Positions 6,818 to 12,444 of a stretch of 12,444 bases of DNA are shown here, one piece after another. The notes beneath the pieces are model-generated. The model did no database searches. It saw nothing but the letters and a program-made list of their open reading frames with translations, and was not told where the DNA came from. Position 1 is the stretch's first letter. Every line of letters starts with the position of its first letter. A program made the translations under genes and the position numbers. The DNA comes from Porticoccaceae bacterium (GTDB lineage: Bacteria > Pseudomonadota > Gammaproteobacteria > Pseudomonadales > Porticoccaceae), in the NCBI GenBank assembly GCA_023229065.1, contig JALNZZ010000056.1:1-12444 (forward strand), written 5' to 3'.

Positions 6818-6826
6818 GGAGCTGGC

Positions 6827-7027
6827 TCAGGCTGTGAGGCCGCCTTGCTCCTCGTCCCTGCTTTGGATCCGACTCCAAATTTTTTCGTGGAAGAAAAAGG
6901 CCACCGTATTGATTGCCGGCTCAACCAGGGCTACCGCGCCACCTACCACGACGCTGCCGGTCATCAGATAGGCGACCGAGAATGCGATGGCGAAGTGCAT
7001 CAGGGCAAATGTCAGCGTCTTGGTCAT
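6827..7027 (-). CDS. DUF2061-family small membrane protein
   Basis: A 66-residue protein with two predicted membrane helices (about 7-23 and 26-46), in the DUF2061/COG3205 style: KTLTFALMHF, YLMTGSVVVGGAVALVEPA and FFFHEKIW near the C-terminal side. The biochemical function of the family is unknown. The ATG at 7027 has a GGGATGGA ribosome site just upstream. A promoter overlapping a Fur-box match lies 28-60 bp upstream, which suggests iron-responsive control. It is convergent with regA, the two stop codons being 9 bp apart. It could have been missed as a short gene, but the family match and upstream signals make it credible. Confidence 0.82.
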   Translation of the reverse strand: MTKTLTFALMHFAIAFSVAYLMTGSVVVGGAVALVEPAINTVAFFFHEKIWSRIQSRDEEQGGLTA

Positions 7028-7054
7028 AAATCCATCCCGTTGATTGGTTACATT

Positions 7055-7087
7055 GCAAATGATAACCGTTATCGAATGAGGGGTGAA
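7055..7087 (-). promoter_or_regulatory. Predicted promoter with overlapping Fur box for the DUF2061 gene
   Basis: On the plus strand, 7055-7073 reads GCAAATGATAACCGTTATC. It matches the 19-bp Fur consensus GATAATGATAATCATTATC at 15 of 19 positions and includes a perfect GATAAC-C-GTTATC dyad. On the minus strand, a -35 TTCACC (7082-7087), a 17-bp spacer and a -10 TATCAT (7059-7064) form a reasonable sigma-70 promoter, with the Fur box covering the -10. The predicted transcript start would leave a leader of about 25 nt before the ATG at 7027. Binding is inferred from sequence only. Confidence 0.6.
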
Positions 7088-7182
7088 GGCAATAAAGGCA
7101 ATCGAATCGATGATAAAAAGCTATGGGATAAGAAGCCTTGGCGCAACACGGCAGGAAATGGCTGGCAAGAAAAAAGTACAGC

Positions 7183-7206
7183 GCAATGCTTTTACTGAGG
7201 CATTGC
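7183..7206 (+). promoter_or_regulatory. Small dyad upstream of the DUF411 gene
   Basis: GCAATGC (7183-7189) and GCATTGC (7200-7206) form a perfect 7-bp inverted repeat around a 10-nt loop, ending 40 bp before the DUF411 start. It could be an operator or a leader hairpin. It does not resemble the CueR-type dyad. The rest of 7088-7246 holds no gene I can support. Confidence 0.25.
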
Positions 7207-7246
7207 AGTGGGTAAGATCAGCCAACAGCCCCTGTTGGAGTTTCCC

Positions 7247-7741
7247 ATGCCCGCCAACACCGTCTACCTTCCCCTGCGCTTGCTGCTTGCAGCGCTTGTC
7301 TGCCTATGGCTGCCGCTGGTGAGCTCTGCGGCCGAAACCCTGACTGTCCACAAGAGCCCGACCTGTGGCTGCTGTGTGGCATGGCTCGATCAGCTCAGCG
7401 ACCAGGGCTACGAATTCACCCTCAGTCATCCGACAGATCTCAACACTCTCAAGGCAAACTACGGCATAGCCCCGGCTTACCAGTCCTGCCACACTGCGGT
7501 TTCCGAGCAGGAGTATGTTTTTGAAGGGCATATCCCCGGCGCTCTGATCAAGCGCTTTTTAGAGGAACCTCCTCCGGGTGCCATCGGCCTGGCAGTGCCG
7601 GGGATGCCTCTCGGCAGTCCAGGTATGGAGGTGGAGGACCGCTTCAGCCCGTACCAGGTACTGCTGTTGATGGAGGATGGCAGCAGTGAAGTCTATGCCG
7701 CTGTCGGCAGTCGCGAAGAGCAGGCCAGTCTTGGCCACTGA
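7247..7741 (+). CDS. Exported DUF411 (CopG-like) putative copper-binding protein
   Basis: A 164-residue periplasmic protein. Residues 1-28 form a signal peptide (Arg at 11, a hydrophobic stretch and a likely SSA|AE cut). The mature part is a DUF411 domain: SPTCGCCVAWLDQL with the CxCC cysteines C40, C42 and C43, a further conserved SCHTA (C81), VFEGHIPG, and LAVPGMPLGSPGME. DUF411 proteins include CopG of Pseudomonas and Vibrio, a thioredoxin-fold protein that binds copper through the CxCC motif and serves copper resistance. The substrate here is inferred. The start was moved from an upstream ATG/GTG region to 7247 because GGAG at 7237-7240 lies 6 nt away and the signal peptide begins there. 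No copper pump or CueR gene is adjacent. Confidence 0.85.
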   Translation: MPANTVYLPLRLLLAALVCLWLPLVSSAAETLTVHKSPTCGCCVAWLDQLSDQGYEFTLSHPTDLNTLKANYGIAPAYQSCHTAVSEQEYVFEGHIPGALIKRFLEEPPPGAIGLAVPGMPLGSPGMEVEDRFSPYQVLLLMEDGSSEVYAAVGSREEQASLGH

Positions 7742-7842
7742 GTTGATCCGCACACTGCAGCGCAGGGCCTTGTTTCTATCAATCTCAGGCCCTATCAGAG
7801 CTCAGGGTTACTTCTTCTGCTAACGGTTACCGCTCTTTCCTG

Positions 7843-8364
7843 CTACTGCCCTCTCCTGCTGCGGAAAAAAGTCCGCAGCAAGTCACTGCTCTCTGCCGCC
7901 AGCACACCTTCGCACCACTCGACCCGGTGGTTGTAGTGAGGCTTGTCGAGTAGCTGCAACTGGCTCACCACAGCACCGGCCCGGGGTTCCCGGGCAGCGA
8001 ACACTACTCGGGCCACCCGGGCGTGGATAATGGCGCCGACGCACATGGTGCAGGGCTCGAGGGTGACGTAGAGAGTGGACTCCGGGAGCCGATAGTTGTT
8101 TGCTGCCTGTGCTCCCAGGCGCAGGGCATGGATTTCGGCATGCAGCGTGGGATCGCAACCGCTGATCGGGTGGTTGTAGCCCGCGGCGAAACATTCGCCG
8201 TTCCTCACCAGGACAGCGCCTACCGGCACCTCGTCTATGGTAGCGGCGTGACGAGCCTGGGCCAAGGCTAACGCCATCCAGTGATTGTCGGCTTCGTGCT
8301 CCCTGTCGGAAGTGCTATCTGCCCTGGCGCAGGTAGAGGAAGCGACCGGTGGTGTATCTGGCAT
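7843..8364 (-). CDS. tadA: tRNA-specific adenosine(34) deaminase
   Basis: Converts adenosine-34 of tRNA-Arg(ACG) to inosine, allowing it to read CGN codons; essential in E. coli; cytosolic homodimer with zinc. The 173-residue protein has the cytidine-deaminase-type zinc site: H75 with the proton shuttle E77 (HAEIHALR), and C105/C108 in TLEPCTMCVGA. VPVGAVLV (about 47-54), NYRLPESTLYV and NHRVEW are TadA-specific. The first ~27 residues are a low-complexity extension; the conserved core begins at HWMALALAQARHA. The ATG at 8364 is kept because it lies 3 bp after the stop of the TlpA-like gene, with AGAAGG upstream. An internal ATG at codon 30 would remove conserved residues. Confidence 0.95.
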   Translation of the reverse strand: MPDTPPVASSTCARADSTSDREHEADNHWMALALAQARHAATIDEVPVGAVLVRNGECFAAGYNHPISGCDPTLHAEIHALRLGAQAANNYRLPESTLYVTLEPCTMCVGAIIHARVARVVFAAREPRAGAVVSQLQLLDKPHYNHRVEWCEGVLAAESSDLLRTFFRSRRGQ

Positions 8365-8367
8365 GGT

Positions 8368-8871
8368 TCAAGAACCTTCTTCTTCGCTGACCTGAATCTG
8401 TGCCATCTCCAAGGCAGCCTCCAGGGTTTCCACACTTTGCAGCCCCTGCAGGACATCCAGCAAATTGCCTTCATTGTCGATTACGAAGGTTTCCGGCAGC
8501 CCCAAAGGCACCGGCAGCCCGAATTGGCTGCGAGGATCTACTCCCAGAGTCGGGAATTCGACGCCCAATGCCTGCTCCTGGGCAGCCAGCGCCTCGCCAC
8601 TGACTCGGTCAAAGTTGACCCCCACCACTCGCACGGTATCGGGGTGGCGTTGCTGGAACGCATTAAGGTCGGGAATTTCTTCGCGACAGGGCTGACACCA
8701 CTCGGCCCAGTAGTTGACGAACACTGTGTAACCGCGAAAATCCTCGATAGCGAGGGGTGGCTCAGCTGAGTCACCACCGCCGCTACAGCCTGCCAGCAAG
8801 GCAACCAGCAGCAGTAGCAGTGTGGAGGCGGTGTGGTGCCGCAGGGTACGGAGCAGATTGACGATGGCCAA
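8368..8871 (-). CDS. TlpA/ResA-like thioredoxin-fold lipoprotein
   Basis: Periplasmic thiol-disulfide protein anchored as a lipoprotein. Residues 1-29 form a lipoprotein signal peptide ending in the lipobox LLAGC (lipidated C29). A short Gly/Ser linker follows, then a thioredoxin fold with the redox motif WCQPC (C59, C62) after VFVNYWAEW, VGVNFDR, and the cis-proline loop GLPETFVID (P126). Such proteins reduce or oxidise exported thiols, for example in cytochrome c maturation; the partner here is unknown. I chose a TTG start at 8871 because GGGGAG (8882-8887) lies 10 nt upstream and a standard-length signal peptide results. The frame is also open from a TTG at 8910. It lies 3 bp before tadA in a two-gene operon. 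Confidence 0.86.
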   Translation of the reverse strand: MAIVNLLRTLRHHTASTLLLLLVALLAGCSGGGDSAEPPLAIEDFRGYTVFVNYWAEWCQPCREEIPDLNAFQQRHPDTVRVVGVNFDRVSGEALAAQEQALGVEFPTLGVDPRSQFGLPVPLGLPETFVIDNEGNLLDVLQGLQSVETLEAALEMAQIQVSEEEGS

Positions 8872-8906
8872 GATGGCATTTCTCCCCAAGTGAATTGCTG
8901 GTAACC

Positions 8907-8935
8907 ACAATACCCCAAACTGTACTCAGTCCCAA
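8907..8935 (-). promoter_or_regulatory. Possible promoter of the TlpA-like/tadA pair
   Basis: On the minus strand, TTGGGA (8930-8935) and TATTGT (8907-8912) are separated by exactly 17 bp, and each matches the sigma-70 consensus at four of six positions. The location, 36 bp before the TTG start at 8871, is sensible. If correct, it also argues against the longer start at 8910, which would lie inside the -10 box. Confidence 0.35.
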
Positions 8936-8945
8936 CTACCTGCGG

Positions 8946-8967
8946 TGTCCTGTAGCGGGACATTTTT
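8946..8967 (+). terminator. Hairpin followed by a T-run upstream of arsC
   Basis: TGTCCTGTAGCGGGACA (8946-8962) can form a 7-bp stem (one G-U pair) with a 3-nt loop, directly followed by TTTTT (8963-8967). This is the shape of a small intrinsic terminator on the plus strand. The nearest upstream plus-strand gene ends at 7741, so it would act on antisense transcripts through tadA, or as an attenuator if arsC transcription starts before it. The stem is short, so confidence is low. Confidence 0.3.
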
Positions 8968-9036
8968 CAGAGCTTCCCTAATGGCTGCTATCCCTTACAA
9001 TGGTCGTTCACATCTTTTCATGTCACTGACAGTACT

Positions 9037-9381
9037 ATGACCGTTATTTACCACAACCCCCGCTGCTCAAAGTCCCGCCAGACCCTGGCCCTTCTCGAAG
9101 AAAAGGGTATCACCCCTGAGGTCGTACTCTATCTGGACACGCCGCCCGATGCTGCCGCGCTCAGCACCTTGCTGAAAAAGCTTGGCATCAGTGCGCGGGA
9201 GCTGCTGCGCAAGGGTGAAGACGACTACAAGGCCAACAATCTTGCCGATCCAGCCCTCACTGAAGAGCAGCTGATCGACGCCATGGTTCGCCACCCCAAG
9301 CTGATCGAGAGGCCCATCGTGGTCAAGGGTGACAAAGCCGCTATCGGGCGTCCGCCGGAAGCCGTTTTGGAGATTCTCTGA
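9037..9381 (+). CDS. arsC: ArsC-family (glutaredoxin-type) reductase, YfgD-like
   Basis: A 114-residue cytosolic thioredoxin-fold protein of the ArsC/Spx superfamily. The catalytic cysteine is C10 in IYHNPRCSKSR. Arginines at R58 and in RHPKLIERPIVV (R92), and the terminal GRPPEAVLEIL (R105), match the ArsC pattern. True ArsC reduces arsenate to arsenite using glutaredoxin. However, no arsR, arsB or acr3 is nearby, and the gene overlaps wrbA by one base (TGATG), so a housekeeping YfgD-type role is at least as likely. The ATG at 9037 has no clear ribosome binding site; no better in-frame start exists upstream. It is probably the first gene of a run reaching at least to the DUF2069 gene. Confidence 0.88.
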   Translation: MTVIYHNPRCSKSRQTLALLEEKGITPEVVLYLDTPPDAAALSTLLKKLGISARELLRKGEDDYKANNLADPALTEEQLIDAMVRHPKLIERPIVVKGDKAAIGRPPEAVLEIL

Positions 9382-9974
9382 TGGCTTCTCCCTTTGTCCT
9401 GGTGCTCTATTACAGCCGCCACGGCAGTGTCGAGGCCATGGCCCGTCAGGTGGCTCTGGGTGTTGAAATGACCGGCTTGGAAGCCCGCTTGCGCACCGTG
9501 CCGGCGGTATCTGCCAACTGTGAGGCGACAGAGAGCGAGATCCCTGCCGACGGGCCGCTGTTCTGCACACTGGATGACCTCAAGGACTGCGCCGGCCTGG
9601 TGCTCGGCAGCCCCACCCGCTTCGGTAATATGGCGGCGCCCCTTAAATACTTTCTCGACGGCACCAGCAGTCTATGGCTCAACGGCGACTTGATCGGCAA
9701 GCCCGCGGCGGTTTTTAGCTCTACAGCCAGTCTGCATGGCGGCCAGGAAAGCACTCTGCTTTCCATGATGCTCCCTCTTTTGCACCACGGCATGGTATTG
9801 GCCGGCCTGCCCTACAGCCACCCGGAACTTACGACCACCCGCAGTGGGGGTACACCCTACGGCGCCTCCCATCACGCCGGCACCGACCACGAGCCGCTCA
9901 CGCCTGAAGAGGTCACTCTCTGTAAAGCGCTTGGCAAGCGCGTCGCAGAGCTCGCCCGCAAGCTCTCCAACTAG
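9381..9974 (+). CDS. wrbA: WrbA-type NAD(P)H:quinone oxidoreductase (flavodoxin-like)
   Basis: FMN-dependent two-electron quinone reductase of the WrbA family, which protects against semiquinones and reactive oxygen; cytosolic, tetrameric in known members. The 197 residues show the flavodoxin fold: phosphate-binding loop YYSRHGSVEAMA at 10-21, GSPTRFGNMAAPLKYFLDGT at 76-95 and FSSTASLHGGQESTLLSMM at 112-130, all contacting FMN in the family. HHGMVLAGLPYS and the GGTPYGASHHAG stretch are WrbA hallmarks. The length equals that of E. coli WrbA (198). The start overlaps the arsC stop by one base, which implies coupled translation. The next gene follows after 10 bp. Confidence 0.94.
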   Translation: MASPFVLVLYYSRHGSVEAMARQVALGVEMTGLEARLRTVPAVSANCEATESEIPADGPLFCTLDDLKDCAGLVLGSPTRFGNMAAPLKYFLDGTSSLWLNGDLIGKPAAVFSSTASLHGGQESTLLSMMLPLLHHGMVLAGLPYSHPELTTTRSGGTPYGASHHAGTDHEPLTPEEVTLCKALGKRVAELARKLSN

Positions 9975-9984
9975 AGCGGTGACC

Positions 9985-10365
9985 ATGATCGAGCATCTCG
10001 CCCTCAAATTGTCATGGGCTCGACGCCTTACCCGCTGGAGCTACGTCCTGTATCTGGCCAGTATGTTGTGGGGTGGCTATCTGCGCGGTACACCCGGCAG
10101 CTTGCTGATTATCGCTACCCTGCCCCTGCTGTTGTTGTTGCCAGGCATTGCTCGCGAGAATTACAAGAGCCTGGCCTTGCTGTGCTTTGTGACGCTGTTC
10201 TACTTTACAGTGATCGTGCTCAACCTGTGGTCGCCGGCTCATCACGCGGTGGACTGGCTCTCGCTGGTGCTGATTTGCATTCTGTTTTGTGCAGCCATGT
10301 TGTTCAGTCGCTGGAAACAGTATGACCTCGTCGCCCAGCGCAGCAGTGCGCTCGACAGCCACTGA
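9985..10365 (+). CDS. DUF2069-family integral membrane protein
   Basis: A 126-residue inner-membrane protein with four predicted helices (about 17-31, 38-54, 63-82, 89-108), in the DUF2069/COG3308 style. A polar start precedes RLTRWSYVLYLASMLWG, then PLLLLLPGIARENYKSLALLCFVTLFYF and HHAVDWLSLVLICIL follow. The family's function is unknown. The frame is open further upstream to 9844, but that part overlaps wrbA and is not family-like; the ATG at 9985, 10 bp after the wrbA stop, gives a normal-length protein. Association with arsC and wrbA is, to my knowledge, common in gammaproteobacteria, which supports one operon. Confidence 0.84.
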   Translation: MIEHLALKLSWARRLTRWSYVLYLASMLWGGYLRGTPGSLLIIATLPLLLLLPGIARENYKSLALLCFVTLFYFTVIVLNLWSPAHHAVDWLSLVLICILFCAAMLFSRWKQYDLVAQRSSALDSH

Positions 10366-10413
10366 GAGTGAAATTCGTGACCCCGAGCTGAACAAGCACA
10401 GGGAAACACAACC

Positions 10414-12294
10414 ATGAGCAAGGAAAATCTGGCCATGAGAAAAGCAAAACCCGGTATCCTGCGTCGAGTATTCGGTGTTATCGGCAAGTTTTTTACCGCC
10501 GTACGCTGGCTGGTCAACACGATTTTCTTGTTGATCACGGTGGTGATACTGGTCAGTTTATTCGGCCAGGGAGCCAAACCCTTACCTGAACAGGCTGCCT
10601 TGACGCTAACACCCAGTGGGGTGCTGGTGGAACAGCGCAGTTACACCGATCCGCTCACCCAGCTGATGCAGCAAAGCGCCCCCTACGATGGGGAAACACC
10701 GGTCCGGGACCTTGTGCAAGCTATCGATCATGCCGCTGAGGATGAGCGTATCACCGCTCTGGTGCTGGACCTGGGGTACCTGATCAGTGGCAGCATCAGC
10801 AAACTGGAGGAAGTCGGGGCAGCATTGGCGCGCTTCAAGCAAAGCGGCAAGCCGGTAGTGGCGATCTCCGATAATTACACCCAGCAGCAGTACTACCTGG
10901 CCAGCTTTGCCGATGAAATTCACCTCAACCCCATGGGTGGCGTACTGCTCACCGGCTACGCTTCTTACGGGACTTACTTGAAATCTGCCGCCGACAAGCT
11001 GCATATCAATTTTCATGTCTTTCGCGCTGGCGACTTTAAAAGTGCGGTGGAACCCTTTACTCGCGACGATATGTCCGACGAAGCCCGGGATAACACCCGC
11101 GAATGGCTGGCTGAGCTATGGCAGTCCTACACCCACCAGGTGGAGCTGGCCCGCGGCCTCGACCAGGGCCTGATCGACCGCTATATCGACACCCTGCACC
11201 AGCGTCTGGCCCCTCTCCGCGGCGATATGGCAGCCCTGGCCCTGGACAGCGGTCTGGTGGACCGGATTTCTACCAGGCCGCAGATGATGCGCCGCCTGGT
11301 GGAGCTGGCAGGCCGTGACGAGGACGGCTATCTCGGCATCCCCCACAAGACTTACCTCAGCCACCTGCGCCCAGCACTCGACAAGGGCGCTATCGGTGGT
11401 GCGGATCACATCGGTCTGATTATCGCCAGCGGCACTATTCTCGACGGCGACCAGCCCGACGGCAGTATCGGTGGGGACAGCCTCGCCGCCTTGCTGGAGC
11501 AGGCCCGCAAGGATGACAGCCTCAAGGCCCTGGTGGTGCGCATCGACAGCCCTGGCGGCAGTGCTTTTGCCTCGGAGGTTATCCGCGAGCAATTGCTGGA
11601 GACCCGCAAAACCTTGCCGGTGATTGTTTCGATGGGATCGCTGGCCGCTTCCGGCGGCTACTGGATTGCAGCTGGGGCCGATGAGATCTGGGCCATGCCC
11701 ACCACGCTCACCGGCTCTATTGGCGTTTTTGGTATCTTCCCTACCTTCGAGCGCAGTCTTGAGTCTATGGGCATCTACAGCGATGGCGTGGGCACCACCC
11801 GGCTGGCAGGCCAGGGGCGCATCGACCGTCCATTGGAGGCGGAGAGCGAGGCACTTATCCAGCTCAATGTCGATCATATCTATCGCCGCTTCGTCAACCT
11901 GGTGGCGGAGGGACGCAATCTGACTCCCGAGCAGGTTCTGGCACTGGCGGGCGGCCGTATCTGGACCGGGCGCCAGGCCCTCGGGCTGGGACTAGTGGAT
12001 GGGCTCGGCACCCTGGACGACGCCATCGCCTCTGCGGCTGCCCGCGCTGGTCTCGAAACCTGGCAGGTCAAACCCATCCAGCGCCCGCTGAGCTTTCAGG
12101 AGCAGTTCTTGAAGCAGCTGGCAGGCAGTGCTGTCGAGATGGTCCCCGCCAGCTTGCTGCCCCGCGGAACAGCGGCATTGCCCGCTCCCCTCTCCCAGCT
12201 CGTCGCCAATCTCAGCCAGACCCTCGACTTGTTGCAGCCTCTCCATAGTCATCAGGGGCTGTATCTGCAGTGCTTTGGCTGTGGCCAACCGTGA
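10414..12294 (+). CDS. sppA: Signal peptide peptidase SppA, long (67 kDa) form
   Basis: Inner-membrane serine protease that degrades signal peptides left after secretion, using a Ser-Lys dyad with the active site facing the periplasm. The 626 residues contain one N-terminal membrane helix (about 32-50) and two tandem ClpP/crotonase-like S49 domains. The Lys of the dyad is K209 in RAGDFKSAVEPFTR, and the Ser is S409 in SMGSLAASGGYW. These are the same numbers as in E. coli SppA (618 residues). VVRIDSPGGSAFASEVIREQ (375-394) and TLTGSIGVFG (431-440) flank the active site. The ATG at 10414 is used, with AGGGAA about 8 nt upstream; an ATG at 10435 with AAGGAA before it is an alternative. It follows the DUF2069 gene by 48 bp and precedes an exported protein by 12 bp. 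Confidence 0.96.
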   Translation: MSKENLAMRKAKPGILRRVFGVIGKFFTAVRWLVNTIFLLITVVILVSLFGQGAKPLPEQAALTLTPSGVLVEQRSYTDPLTQLMQQSAPYDGETPVRDLVQAIDHAAEDERITALVLDLGYLISGSISKLEEVGAALARFKQSGKPVVAISDNYTQQQYYLASFADEIHLNPMGGVLLTGYASYGTYLKSAADKLHINFHVFRAGDFKSAVEPFTRDDMSDEARDNTREWLAELWQSYTHQVELARGLDQGLIDRYIDTLHQRLAPLRGDMAALALDSGLVDRISTRPQMMRRLVELAGRDEDGYLGIPHKTYLSHLRPALDKGAIGGADHIGLIIASGTILDGDQPDGSIGGDSLAALLEQARKDDSLKALVVRIDSPGGSAFASEVIREQLLETRKTLPVIVSMGSLAASGGYWIAAGADEIWAMPTTLTGSIGVFGIFPTFERSLESMGIYSDGVGTTRLAGQGRIDRPLEAESEALIQLNVDHIYRRFVNLVAEGRNLTPEQVLALAGGRIWTGRQALGLGLVDGLGTLDDAIASAAARAGLETWQVKPIQRPLSFQEQFLKQLAGSAVEMVPASLLPRGTAALPAPLSQLVANLSQTLDLLQPLHSHQGLYLQCFGCGQP

Positions 12295-12306
12295 TGAGGA
12301 AATACC

Positions 12307-12444
12307 ATGTCGATACCTGCTTCCAGACGAGCCAGGCTGCTGGCGCTGATACTGGCTCTGCCCTGTCTGGCCGGGGTGTCTGAGACTATGGTAGAAGAGC
12401 CTGCCGGACTGCCTGAGGCAGCCCGGAGCGCAGGGCTGGTGGAT
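12307..12444 (+). CDS. Start of an unidentified exported protein (cut by window edge)
   Basis: An ATG at 12307, preceded by GAGGAA, opens a frame that runs through 46 codons to the window end without a stop. It begins 12 bp after sppA and is probably cotranscribed. Residues 1-21 look like a signal peptide: a basic start with SRRAR, then LLALILALPCLAG. The Cys after Leu-Pro is a poor lipobox (Pro at -1), so ordinary signal peptidase cleavage is more likely. The part after that (about 22-46) is acidic and rich in Ala/Glu/Gly. I do not recognise the family from this fragment. Confidence 0.6.
   Translation, partial: MSIPASRRARLLALILALPCLAGVSETMVEEPAGLPEAARSAGLVD

Noticed and set aside
6818..6826. 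Shared terminator between regA and the convergent DUF2061 gene
   Set aside because: Only 9 bp separate the stops, and no convincing hairpin with a T-run was found in or around the gap.
7083..7322. A 79-codon plus-strand frame before DUF411
   Set aside because: It runs into the DUF411 gene in another frame and has no recognisable features.
7764..7793. AGGGCCT/AGGCCCT inverted repeat between the convergent DUF411 and tadA genes as a bidirectional terminator
   Set aside because: The 7-bp stem has a 16-nt loop and no T-run on either side; too weak to call.
9020..9040. Six-codon upstream reading frame overlapping the arsC start as ATGA
   Set aside because: No ribosome site precedes its ATG; the overlap is easily explained by chance.
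11116..11877. A 253-codon minus-strand frame within sppA
   Set aside because: It is an antisense shadow of the SppA coding sequence, produced by GC-rich codon usage.

Overview
The window looks like chromosomal DNA of a GC-rich gammaproteobacterium. A marine Cellvibrionales/Halieaceae- or Pseudomonas-like lineage is the best guess from gene content and protein style; this is inference, as no rRNA or other marker gene is present. Most of it is well-packed core metabolism and housekeeping. The one clearly accessory item is a 272-bp structured repeat.

Positions 1-4141 (minus strand) hold an Entner-Doudoroff operon read right to left: edd, eda, zwf and the 5' end of pgl, which is cut by the window edge. 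It encodes the full route from glucose-6-phosphate to pyruvate plus glyceraldehyde-3-phosphate. The genes overlap or sit within 28 bp of each other. A 134-bp divergent region (4142-4275) separates it from a plus-strand cluster: a SirB2-family membrane protein, a RegB/PrrB/RoxS-type redox sensor kinase and its RegA/PrrA/RoxR-type response regulator.

Between the SirB2 gene and regB lies a MITE-like element (4661-4932). It has perfect 31-bp terminal inverted repeats, a CTAG at each end and two further long internal inverted repeats. Its right end touches the regB start codon, so the element must supply the regB leader. It also carries a Shine-Dalgarno/GTG reading frame whose stop codon directly precedes the regB ATG.

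Positions 6827-7741 hold two small divergent genes: a DUF2061 membrane protein (minus), whose predicted promoter overlaps a good Fur-box match, and a secreted DUF411 (CopG-like) putative copper-binding protein (plus). Positions 7843-8871 (minus) hold a TlpA-like thioredoxin lipoprotein followed 3 bp later by tadA, the tRNA adenosine-34 deaminase.

Positions 9037-12444 (plus) hold a run of ArsC-family reductase, WrbA-type NAD(P)H:quinone oxidoreductase, DUF2069 membrane protein, the long form of signal peptide peptidase SppA, and the first 46 codons of an unidentified exported protein. Several genes share a redox/envelope theme (RegBA, TlpA, ArsC, WrbA, DUF411), but nothing here shows that they form one system. 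I found no rRNA, tRNA, CRISPR array, phage or toxin-antitoxin genes. The strongest lead for something undescribed is the structured repeat and its junction with regB.
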